Shown here: positions 53,093 through 63,512 of the stretch, piece after piece | Position numbering within the stretch: the stretch's first letter is position 1 | Layout: each line of letters begins with the position of its first letter | NCBI GenBank assembly: GCA_024734495.1 | Contig: JALMQS010000089.1 | Coordinates: forward strand, 2,429,445 to 2,493,444 | Length of the DNA stretch: 64,000 nucleotides | Direction of reading: 5' to 3' | Source of the DNA: Forficula auricularia | Lineage: Eukaryota; Arthropoda; Insecta; Dermaptera; Forficulidae | Position numbers and translations under genes: made by a program | Notes under the pieces: model-generated | What the model was told of the DNA's origin: nothing | Database searches by the model: none | What the model saw: only the letters and a program-made list of their open reading frames with translations

Positions 53093-53328
53093 GGTTAGTT
53101 TATAAACTAGCCAAAGGTTTGGCTATTTTGTGTTACTAGAAATTATGGTTTTCATATTAGCCAGGCTGCATTGGATAGTTTATAAACTAACCCGCTATAT
53201 TGGTTTTCTCAATAATTTCAAGTAAATTAGCCAAGACACTTGGTTAGTTTGCAAACTAGCTGCTACTTTAATGGAAATTGCGTTTTCTATCAAAATAGCT
53301 AATGGTTTGGTTAGTTTATAAACTATCC
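53093..53328. repeat. Four spaced 20-bp palindromes
   Basis: GGTTAGTTTATAAACTAGCC at 53,093-53,112, GGATAGTTTATAAACTAACC at 53,173-53,192, GGTTAGTTTGCAAACTAGCT at 53,242-53,261 and GGTTAGTTTATAAACTATCC at 53,309-53,328. Start-to-start spacing is 80, 69 and 67 bp. The spacers also share ATTAGCC words. Confidence 0.75.
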
Positions 53329-53459
53329 AAATTTGCATATTAGCCGTAACATATATACTGATTAATGAAACTGAATCTAGTGGAAGTTTATTATAATTTA
53401 ACCAATTTATTCTTTTATTTAAAGCCAAAATAATAAATAAAAATAACACAACATAATTA

Positions 53460-54479
53460 TATTATAGATTTAAAATCTGGATTAGATTCTGATCAATTCG
53501 AGGCAAGAATGAACTTTTTCTATTCAACTGTTTAATTTAAAACAATAATAGAAAATTAACAATATTCAATATAGATGACAAATAAACAAAATATTTTATT
53601 TATACTACATGACAATGAAAACTAACCTGTATAAATTGGATATTTGTGTCCCATGATTGAAATTTCAGCCATAATGGTTATATTTTCTTCAAATTCAAAC
53701 AAGCAAACGATTTAATATTGAATGGAATAGTCTTTTTATAATTTAATAAAACTATATTCTTGAATTTTAGTATACACGAAATAAAAAAAAAATGCAAAAT
53801 GTTATTTCTTTCCATAGATAAAAGATATATATATATAGATAGGCAACTCCCCCTATATTTGGAGCACTGTTTACAGCACCCCAAGCGGGCAGCTCTTAAA
53901 CTAAAATAGCGAGCGGGAAACATATATATATTATTAGATATTGGAATTTGAAATATAATTAAAATCTAAATAACCGGCAAGAGAAAAGTGGTATTTTGAT
54001 TTTTTTTTTTTTTTATCAAAAAATTTCAATCTTTTTTGGGATAGAAAAATATATAATCAAAAAAACTACTTTTTACTGCACGATTTAATTAAAGAGTATT
54101 TTTTCCTTAGTTTTAAAATAGAAATAAAATTAGATAAAAATAAATAAAAAAAAAACATTTTTTTAAATTTTTTATTATAAAATTTAGTGATTATACTGTC
54201 GGTTCGGAAATACCTATCAAGTAGAATGACTCCAAATTCGCGCCATGATTTTGGTGTAGGGTTTTTGGATGAGCCACTCTGTGTGTTGGCACCTCTGAAC
54301 TTCGAAAATGAGATGGCATGTTTTTGAAACAAAGAAGTTAGTTCATAGATGAAAAGTTGTTAAGTAATTGTTATAGATATATAGTCAAGTCGTTGCTGAG
54401 TTATTGTTTGTTTGTATTTGGAATAAGAAAAGTTTTGTAATATATATATAGAAATAATCTTGAAACTTATGATTAATTA
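53460..54479. other. Non-coding, nothing recognised
   Basis: AT-rich; a small GC-richer segment (53,845-53,920, CCCCCTATATTTGGAGCACT) looks like repeat debris. No gene supported. Confidence 0.4.
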
Positions 54480-55390
54480 ATGGCAAACACCTAACACACG
54501 TGTTAACAGATCGGGCACTCTGGACTGGGAGATTGAATATTTATATAACATCTCAGATTTCAAATTCATTTGGGGATCCATATCAGTGTTTATTTAGGAA
54601 GATAGCGGGAAATGAATGGAGCAGAATTGCCAGAAGAAGAACGACATGGAAAGAAAAGGGAGAGGCCTACGCCCAAACGGGCCTGGTGCAAAATGAATGA
54701 ACAATACTTAAATAATATATTATACTATACATATAATAATACTAAAATCTTTTTTATAACTTGTTAGTTCTCTTTTATTTTCAAAATACAGTATAAATAT
54801 ACAAAATGTACCAAAAAAAAGGCTTAAATAAAAAAATCAAAAAAATCAGTGTTTGATATAAAAGTGTCATGCGGGCCAATCGCGAAATGATGCTGGATTA
54901 TAGCCAAATGGATCACATCTTTTTCATTCTCTCTTGGTCCAGACTTAAGACTCAGCAGACTTCAATAGCTTCAACCAGCAGTGGTCTCGTGATATATATC
55001 TTCATAAGTTTCCTGTATTTGATTCAATCGTGAATCGAATGCAGGTGATTTTTGTCAAATATTAAGTGAAAATAATATCTGAATTTATATATTTCTAACT
55101 TGAAATAATGAAATTAAATAAATTTATAATTTGTCTCATTAATATATCAAAGAATAATTAACATATTAACGAGAATTGTTTTTGATCGCGCTTTTTAAAC
55201 AAGATATATATCGCGAGACTAGTGCTGGTTGAAGCTATTGGAGTCTGCTGAGTCTTAAGTCTGGACCAAGAGAGAATGAAAAATTTCCATTTGGCTATAA
55301 TCCAGCATCATTTCGCGTTTAGTCCGCATGACGTTTTTTATATCAAACACTGATATGGATGGACAACCAAATGAATTTGAAATTTATTGG
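54480..55390. repeat. Inverted pair of repeat F copies
   Basis: A reverse copy (54,480-54,591 plus 54,855-54,990) and a forward copy (55,208-55,390) flank 55,003-55,200, which itself matches 52,767-52,915. A LINE tail interrupts the reverse copy. Confidence 0.65.
54592..54844 (+). mobile_element. 253-bp LINE tail with 10-bp target duplication
   Basis: ATCAGTGTTT lies on both sides (54,582-54,591 and 54,845-54,854); the uninterrupted sequence is at about 52,645-52,665. The insert encodes GNEWSRIARRRTTWKEKGEA and AYAQ, the last residues typical of RTE-like polyproteins, and ends A-rich. Confidence 0.75.
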
Positions 55391-55429
55391 CCAGCGCGGT
55401 CTTTTTTTTGGTCTAATTTGCCTGGGCTA

Positions 55430-56125
55430 AATAGAAACTCTCAAATTCAAAGGAAAAGGGCGCTTATTTTCAACTTTCTTAAATAAAAATGTGGGGAGAG
55501 GGAGACCCAAGTAAAATCCTTGCCTAGGGCTCCATATTTTCCTAATCCAGCACTGAATATATAATAATTTAGATAAAAGCAGTCGAGTGTTTGAAGAATT
55601 TTGAATTTCTCCAAAATTCGAAGGGCAATAGAATGACTTTCCAAATTGAATATGAAATACTGAAGTCTACTTCTATCGGCAATATGAACTCTTGTATTAA
55701 ATTTTAGGTTTTAATTTAAGATTGATAATAATCGTTGAAAAGTCAAATAATGATTAAAATTTAAATAAAGGTAAAAAAAATAATACTATTATAATCTTAT
55801 ATTGCAAAGAAACATTTAACAAAAATGGATGAACATAAAACAAATTGAAATGATAAAAAAGTTAAAAATTATTTTGAAAAATATATAGAATATCAAAAAC
55901 TTACCATTATAATAAGTTTGATTAATTTAATATAGATCTGATTTCTAATTAATTAGATGTCAAATAGGTGAGAGTTGAAGCAGCCTTATCACCAACCTAA
56001 AAATCTCTTGAAACTTGGGGGATATTTTTTAATTTATTTATTTCGAACCATATGAGCCTCTTTCAGCATAAAAATTCCAAAATACCCAAAATAAGGACCA
56101 CCCTATTGACTCTCACCCTGATGGT

Positions 56126-56156
<31 letters not shown>

Positions 56157-56780
56157 TAGTAAAATTAAAAATACCTTTGTAAACGCCGAGTTTTCGCTAG
56201 CTAGATTTTATTAGAAAAAAATAGTTAAACATCTGTACAATATATGAAAATGAGAGACATTTTAAAAAACTTTATCAAAGCGGAACGAACGAGAAATTGG
56301 CAGATGCATCTTCACCTTTTAAAACTTTGAATACACATATTTATAAGTGTCTTGTATAGGTATAAATTTTTTTCAATAGTCCTTACGGCACTAAATTTGT
56401 AAATATTGACCTTTGATCCCAATTGATGTTAAAGCGACTGTTTCATTAAATAACAATGGTAATTTTCTTGAAATTATTTTGAAAAAATGAGAATCATTAA
56501 CTGGAGATATAACAAATATTTTTCTGTTTAAATAATTGTATCAAGCGGTAGGTATTCGTTTTGTATGAAAAATGTTAAAAGTTAGATACTTTTGATGATT
56601 TTCGTTTTTTATCTCATAGCATGGCAAGTGAAAGAGCGACTTGGCAACGTCGCACTATAATCACTCAATTTTTTCCATATCTAAAAAACTTCTGCAGCTT
56701 GTGCGTTTGAGATTTTTAGCTAATTCTCTCAACCTAACTATACTGTTCTCATCTGGAATTTCGAATTGAGCTGTTTCATT
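55430..56780. other. Non-coding, nothing recognised
   Basis: AT-rich, with a 27-base A run at about 56,129-56,156. No coding frames of substance. Confidence 0.45.
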
Positions 56781-56982
56781 TAGGGCCGGTTGTATGTCGC
56801 AAAGTAAATGCTTTTTACAAGTGACAAAGGGTAGATGGTAAATGGAGGGATTGGGATGGCCAATCAGATGACAAGCACTGACAGTACCTGTCATCTGATT
56901 GGCCACCCCAAGTTTCTCCATTTACCATCTACCCTTTGTCACTTGTAAAAAGCATTTACTTTGCGACATACAACCGGCCCTA
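56781..56982. mobile_element. 200-bp palindromic MITE
   Basis: GGGCCGGTTGTATGTCGCAA at the left end is repeated inverted at the right, with arms of about 93 bp around a 15-base loop near 56,880. TA flanks both ends. Family not assigned. 57,000-57,780 to the right has no gene. Confidence 0.72.
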
Positions 56983-57779
56983 AGTGTTTTTTTATTCTTT
57001 GTCCTTGGTAAGAATGCAATGTTGCCAGATCCGAGAAACGACGCAGTGAAAATATTTTTGCCTTTCTGCGCATGTGAGAGTAGGGGAAAGAGCGAACTGC
57101 ATCTGAGCTATATTAGGGAACGCCCTTAAAGAAATGATACCATCATTTTGCTGCATGTGGTCATATAATTTGTTCTTCTTGCGTATTATTCTAATAGGAG
57201 TAAGTGAACTTATTATGGCAAGTATTTCATTTCAAAAATTTAGTACAGATCAATCACCAAGGGTCTAAGTCTTGTAGCGGCAATTTTATTTTTTGAACCC
57301 CTCCTCCCTCCCCCTTAAGAAATATTCATATCTCTTTTTAAAAATTTAGGACTAAATTTCAGCTTTTTTGATATTTTTGCTTAGAAAATTCTCCAACTTA
57401 CTTGAATCTCTACATTTTCTTACGAGTTACATTTAACCATTCTTCCTAAACAATTATTATTATATGGTAATTTAATAAAAAAAAATTGTTTTTTAATTTT
57501 TTCAAAAAATATTTTATTACATTATAAATAAATTTATTTTATCCATGTATACATACTTTTGTTAGATAACTATATAATTTTAAAAATAAAAAATTTATAA
57601 ACGAATAACATGTTATTTATTTATTAACAATATTGTGTCTCTAGGCACTTTATTGTGCAATTTTAGACCATTTAAATTACAAAAAAAGAAAGGAATTTTA
57701 CATGATTTGATACAAAAAAGAAAAACAGCGTGCAAAAAAAAAATAAAGTAAAAATATTTAGGATACAAAAACAAGTATA

Positions 57780-58860
57780 TAATTTTGATAATAGTAGTAA
57801 TTAAAACAATTTTTTGAATTTATATGTATTATTATTGAAGTGGAGAATTATTTCTGATCGGCTCACTCACTCATGGTGAAATGAATAATAATTTTCAATT
57901 TCTAATTTCACCTAGGAAGGTCCATTCCGAAAGAATTCTCCAATTTACACATTTTTCAATTTCTAATTTCACTTAGGAAGAAGATCCATTATCAATTTGA
58001 CCACTAAAGCCCCAGAAAGTAGTTAGCACTCTCTCTCCATGCTGGCTAACAGTTTTTCTTACAATCTTTTTATATGTATATGTGCTTATAAATAATAATT
58101 AGCAGACTAATCTAAATAGGATAATCTTGATATAGAAAAAAAATGATACAAAATATAGGATACAAAAATAATATATACATATATACAAAGTGTATTTTTC
58201 TGATCATAGTAGTAATTAAAACAATTTTTTCAATTTATTTATTCCAATTTATATGGATTATTATTGAACTGGATAATTGTTTCTGATCGACTCACACACA
58301 TGGTGAAATAAATTTTCAATTTCTAATTTCACCTAGGAAGTTCTATTCCGAAAGAATTCTCCAATTTATCAATTTGACCACACATTTTTCAGCTTCTAAT
58401 TTCACCTAGAAAGATCCATTTCGGAAGAATTCTCAATTTATTAATTTGACCACTAAAGCCTCAGAAAGTAATTAGCACCCACTCTTCTCGCTGCCTAACA
58501 GTTTTTGTTACAATCTTTTTATATCGTCGCTGATCTTAGAAAACATCGTAAATTCAAAGTTTGCCAGAAAACAAGAAAAATCATTTTAAACACGAATTCA
58601 TACAAATATAATGCAATATTTATTATTTGTCCGTAGCGCGAAATTAAATTGGAATAGAATAATAAGGTTTCAATAGACAGACGCGACGTGAAAAGTTGGT
58701 CCGTATAAACGTACCTATAATACGTATTTGACCAAAGAATCGGACTTACGAGGTTTTGTTAGATCAGCGACGATATGTATATGTGCTCATAAATAATTAG
58801 CAGACTAATCTAAATCGGATATTCTTGATACAGGAAAAAAATGATACAAATATAATATAT
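57780..58860. repeat. Direct duplication of ~430 bp, second copy interrupted by a MITE
   Basis: 57,795-58,085 recurs at 58,215-58,525 and 58,776-58,830 (AATTTCTAATTTCACCTAGG, ATGTATATGTGCT, AGCAGACTAATCTAAAT). The motif TCTAATTTCACCTAGGAAG is itself repeated several times inside each copy. Confidence 0.65.
58524..58773. mobile_element. 250-bp MITE with 13-bp TIRs and TA duplication
   Basis: TCGTCGCTGATCT at both ends (inverted), flanked by TA. The uninterrupted sister sequence at 58,070-58,085 reads straight through (TTTTTATATGTATATG), confirming the borders. Confidence 0.85.
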
Positions 58861-59132
58861 ATATGTAAGTTTGAAACTGGGGGGTACGGTGAGCGGAGCG
58901 GACATGAGTCGGAAAACTCCATTACTGATTGAATGTCAAAGCAAGATACATACAGATTAGATATCGTCGGTCCTAAGGCAAAACCACGAATGTGAAAAAA
59001 AAGCTAATTTCACTTATGTGCATGGTTAAATTTAGTTTTGTGTTAAGTTTCATATGACAAAACCACGAACGTGAGAAATAAACCTCTATAGGTCATTTCT
59101 GTAACTAAAAAACCGCTAATGTGATTTATTTT

Positions 59133-59252
59133 CAAATGTTACAATACCAAATCACGGATGTGCCACATTCGTATTTTTGCCAAAGTAGAATCCACACAAA
59201 TGTTACTATACCAAATCACGAATGTGCCACATTCGTATTTTTGCCGTAGTAG
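59133..59252. promoter_or_regulatory. Cluster of CACGAATGTG-type motifs upstream of the DUF7869 gene
   Basis: Two 60-bp tandem units (from 59,133 and 59,199) each contain AAATCACG(G/A)ATGTGCCACATTCG. Related motifs occur at 58,986 (CCACGAATGTG), 59,066 (CCACGAACGTG) and 59,115 (CCGCTAATGTG). They sit 150-420 bp before the ATG of the gene at 59,406. They could be promoter sites or subterminal transposase sites. Confidence 0.5.
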
Positions 59253-59405
59253 AATTTCCTCCTCCCCTCTACTCGCTTCGGGTGATTTGTGATGTGTCCG
59301 GTAGGTGTGTGTGGAAGGTTATAGTCGTATTTTGTCCTTTGTGCCTGCAACCTGTTGTGTAAACGTGTCTTTGTGAGAATTATCTTTAAATAACTTGTGT
59401 AAATC

Positions 59406-60901
59406 ATGATGAGTAGAGGAAAAAGGCTTGTGGCCATGTGTGTTCGTCAGGAGAAAGAAGAGGAACAATCTATTGCTGCCGACGAGAAGTGTAAGTTTAT
59501 TCTTAGTTACGATTTTTATGAATAATGTTGGAAACATAATAAACTTGTAAAGTGGTCTAATATTACTAATTTTATTATTTTAGCTTCTGAGTACGATCCT
59601 CTTGATGATATTGAGGACTCAGATGAGTACATTCCTACATCCAGCGGGGAGCAACGAGATTTTAAGGGTAAAAATAAATTTTTATGATGATCAATCATCG
59701 ACAGCCACTAACTACATTTGAAAACCCAATTAATTTCTTTTACAATCATTTGTTGTCACTTTGTCCTTCCATATGCTTATACCGACATAATTAATTTCCA
59801 GAGACGGTGCCTTTAAAAAAGAGAAAAAAACATAACAACTTGAGGAGCATCAGAAAACAAAATAGATTACTTGGGGAAAGCTACGAAGGACATAGAGGTA
59901 TCGTACATGCAGCTCGCCCAATGCTCCCGTCTCCGTGTGCTGGGAAGCTCAAGCACAAACACTGCAACTCAATCGCAGAAGAGAGAAGAGTAGAAATATA
60001 CCTAAACTTTAGAAAATTAACTACCATCCACGATCAGCGACATTTTATTGCCAGTCATGTGCAACGAACAAATAAAAAAAGGACTACGAGAAATTTAGAA
60101 CATTCGCGAAAAACATACACCAACCACTATAGTTTTACTGTTGGAGGAGAAAAGCAAAATGTATGTAGGGATTTTTTTATGGCCACTCTAAACGTTACTG
60201 ATTCATTAGTAAGAAGTTCACTCAAAAAATATTCAACCAGTGGGACATTGGAGGAAGACAAAAGAGGTAAACATCCCCCCAAAAATAAAGCTAGCGAGGA
60301 TGCTGTAAAATTTCTGCGAGATCACATTTTGTCATACCCTGCAGTAGAATCACATTATTGCCGAAAATCATCGACAAAAAAATATCTCGACCCCTCTTTA
60401 AATGTGTCAATAATGCACAGAATGTACAAGGAAGCATGTATTGTGGAAGGCAAGACTCCACTCTCCCTCGAAAAATATAGACTAACATTCAATGAGTACA
60501 ATTTAGGTTTCCACAAACCTAAAAAGGACCAATGTAAAATTTGTGAATGCTATCGCAGCTCTTCGCCAGAGGATAGGAATGAGGCTTCGTACAACTTGCA
60601 CATTAAAAGAAAGGATTTGGCACGATTATCCAGAGACCATGACAAACGATTGGCCAAGGAGGACGAATCTGTCCTTTCAATCAATTTCGACCTCGAAGCT
60701 GTCCTAAATACTCCCAAAACATCAACTGGACAAGTTTTCTACCTACGAAAGTTGGCAGTCTACAACCTTACTGTTTATGATTTGAACAGTCAAGAAGGAA
60801 CATGCTTTCTGTGGGATGAGACCCAAGGAAGAAGGGGGGCCATCGAAATTGCGACATGCTTGTTCAGCTACATCATGGACCAACCAAATAAAAAATCGTA
60901 A
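59406..60901 (+). CDS. DUF7869-type protein, three exons, C-terminus missing
   Basis: Member of a large insect family with an RNase-H-like DUF7869 region, probably transposon-derived; molecular role unknown. Exon 1 (59,406-59,490) starts with two ATGs (MMSRGKRL), ends at GTAAGT. Exon 2 (59,584-59,667) encodes SSEYDPLDDIEDSDEYIPTS, the acidic SDEYIP motif of the family. Exon 3 (59,802-60,901) reads ETVPLKKRKKHNNL, SPCAGKLKHKHC (cysteine motif), NVCRDFFMATLNVTDSLV, YPAVESHYCRKSS, FHKPKKDQCKICECY, LSINFDLEAVLNTPKTSTG (first acidic motif), and FLWDETQGRRGAIEIATC. Split codons T|CT and G|AG keep the frame. It stops after DQPNKKS, before the SDNC-x-GQNKN and IEK motifs that unit 2 still shows; no remainder was found downstream, so the gene is 3'-truncated. 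Confidence 0.78.
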
Positions 60902-61488
60902 AATTGTAATTTAATGTCAGAACGCCGCAGCTGGACTTCTAAACTCCTGCTTCCTGCTAGCCGTACTATTTTCTCTCTCTCAGTACCGACTTCAGTGGAA
61001 GAAAGTACACTTTTGTTTTATTTATGGTACGAATTGGCCTAGAAGAAATTTTCAAACTCAACGGGTTCGTCAACAAACTGATAAGTGAAACTATTTAATC
61101 CTTTCCAATTTTCCTACACTTTTCTTCACTTCCTTAAAAACTGAAAAACTCTCTCTTCTCATTGAACACAATCCATTTGGGTTTTGAACTCTACATCTCA
61201 TCTACGCTAAGAATCTCTCGAATTCCTTTGTCTATTTTTCTTACTTTATAAATAAATATGGCCGCCTTCTTGAAGGCAAACTAGCTCTTATTTTAATTCT
61301 AATTAAACATTTTTTTTTATTCCTGTTACTACCATACTAATAGCTTTAATTGAAAATTGTTAATTATATTTAATTTTATTATAATATTTTTTTCTCTTAT
61401 TGCAATTATTGTTATCCATACTATTAATTAATTAATTTTAAATTTATTCATTTATTTGTTCAAAATACTGTCTGGTTAACTAACATGA
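60902..61488. other. Non-coding, nothing recognised
   Basis: No continuation of the DUF7869 frame and no other gene seen. Confidence 0.45.
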
Positions 61489-62416
61489 TGTAAGGTCTGA
61501 GCAAACAATGAACAAATATATTTAGTTAATAATATGCTGGGTATTTTCCATTAAGAGAAGCCCTAATTTGTTAAAACAGAGAGTACACGAAGAATTCGCT
61601 GATGGTAAGAAATTCGCTAGCGAAGACCACGCGCGAAGGTAGGACAGGGGTAAGCGGGGGACGGATGAAGTGAGCGGCGGGGGAGCGCTTGGCCGCCCGA
61701 GAATCGTCAGAGCTAGGCCGGGGCTTGAGGCTGAGAGATTGGATATAGGGTTGGTGTTGTGAAATATTGTGAATATAGGGTTGAGAATAGGGGTGATTTT
61801 AATACCGCTGTAAGGGTGAGTGTTGTGAAATATTGTGAATATAGGATTGAGAATAGGGGTGATTATTAGTACCGCTGTAAGGGTGAGTGTTGTGAGTATT
61901 GTGAATATAGGGTTGAGAATAAGGGTGATTTATTTACAGCCATAAGAGAGAAAGTATGCGCATACGAATTGGGGTGATGATGGCCATCTTATTTTGTAAG
62001 TAAATACTATTCATATTATTGTAATTAATACCTAAATAATCAAACATAATTTTAATGTTATTAGTTAGTAAGTTAATTAGATTTAAAAAATCATCATATT
62101 ATTGTAACTAATACCTAAATAATCAAATATAATTTTAATGTTATTAGTTAGTAAGTTAATTATATTTAAAAATCTTAAATTCATAAAGTAAATATTAGAT
62201 AAAACAAACAAACCTCTCGTGTTCATTAAATTACCAATTGGCCTAATAAATATATTTAAATTATTTGTATACATTATATTAAATAAATTGTAAATATAAA
62301 AATAAATATTAATCAATTAATTAAAAATACTACCTATAATTTTATCCTCACTACCTACCCTCCGCGGACAGGGTGCAGAGGGCTTATCCCCTTGAGGGGC
62401 AACGCAGGGTCTTACA
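61489..62416 (+). repeat. Probable long terminal repeat (left)
   Basis: Begins TGTAAGGTCTGAGC and ends GCAGGGTCTTACA, with 6-bp inverted ends TGTAAG/CTTACA. It is followed two bases later by TGGTGCCGTGTGACC, which looks like a primer-binding site. Inside are a three-unit minisatellite (about 61,735-61,932, unit about 76 bp with GTTGTGAAATATTGTGAATA) and a two-unit 80-bp duplication (about 62,008-62,170). The matching right LTR would lie outside the window. Confidence 0.45.
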
Positions 62417-62725
62417 AATGGTGCCGTGTGACCAGGATCGTTGCAACAAGACGATCCTCTTGCGAACCGGGGTGTTAAAATTTTTTTTAGGGGATGAGGA
62501 GAACGCTAATAGAAACTTTTCTTAGTCTTGAATTTTTTTTGCTTCTTAATATTTTTATTTTTATTCCAATTTAGGACGTTACTAGAATTACATTTTTTTT
62601 GAGGGTCTTAAGTTTTTTTGTTGTTGAAACAGAATAATCGTGCGATAAGAATTTTCTAAAACAGTACTCACTTATTAATTTCTTTTTTCTTTTATTTTAT
62701 TTAAATAAATAAATGTGAAGTTACA

Positions 62726-63136
62726 GAACCACGAGGAGACGTAATTAATAGGTTATTAACCCATACAGTGGTAGCAGGAGAGAAAAAATACGCAGGTAAT
62801 CTTTCAGATCCTCAAATATTGAATGACGCTGAATACCAAATAGACGGGATGTCAGTTAGACCTGCTCCTTTAAACGGGTTTACTACTCTTAACGCTCAAG
62901 GTACGATGCATCAATATATTTCAAAAATTGCAAACAACGAGCACCTGTTCATATATGAAAGGCAGTCGAACATATCCTGTGACGGCGGTAGTGATGGAGA
63001 AAGGGCCTCCCAAGATGGCGAGTCTGTTGAACAGCAACAGGGTAGTTCCCAGCAGTCCAGTGACCAGCCCGAGCAACAAGGGACAACGTCCGGGTCAGGC
63101 GACCAGCTCCAAGAGCGTAGTAAAAGTCCCCGTTGA
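62726..63136 (+). CDS. Unrecognised open frame behind the probable LTR (Gag-like position)
   Basis: The frame is open from about 62,720 (CEVTEPRGDVINRLLTH) to the stop at 63,134-63,136; the apparent start at 62,768 is a GTG and no ATG precedes the conserved-looking part. It reads EKKYAGNLSDPQILNDAEYQ, SVRPAPLNGFTTLNAQGTMH, then a Q/S-rich hydrophilic tail (QQQGSSQQSSDQPEQQG). I do not recognise a family. Its place after an LTR and primer-binding site suggests a Gag-like N-terminus or an exon of an unknown protein. Confidence 0.4.
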   Translation, partial: EPRGDVINRLLTHTVVAGEKKYAGNLSDPQILNDAEYQIDGMSVRPAPLNGFTTLNAQGTMHQYISKIANNEHLFIYERQSNISCDGGSDGERASQDGESVEQQQGSSQQSSDQPEQQGTTSGSGDQLQERSKSPR

Positions 63137-63512
63137 GCAAAGGTATACTTGCAGCAAAGAATGGAGCAAAGGCCACTTGTGATGTGATAACTGATATTTT
63201 CTTAGGAAATTCAGCTCCTCCGAAGAATCAGAAGACGAGAGTTAAGTCTAGAGCCAAGAAAAGCTGAAAAAGCAAAAGATGTTCCACTCACTAATACCGA
63301 GGGCGAAGTAGAAGGAATTAATACATGTAATCGGGAGAGTAACAGAAAACGCACCCCTTGGGGCCACAACCACTCCTCACGCGGAAAAAGAAAACCACCG
63401 AAGGTCCTACTGGTAGTAACGTGCCAGCTGCTACACCAGATCAAGACCCCCCGGCATCACCGTGCCCAAAAGCCTAGGAGTTACTACCCGTTCTGTCACT
63501 GCAGCAAAACGC

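Noticed and set aside
57780..58520. CRISPR-like array (repeated TCTAATTTCACCTAGG words)
   Set aside because: Spacing is irregular, repeats are diverged, and the organism is clearly a eukaryote; this is a direct duplication with internal repeats.
61489..62416. Segment read as part of the DUF7869 gene's 3' UTR
   Set aside because: TGT...ACA ends followed by a primer-binding-like site fit an LTR better, though this remains uncertain.
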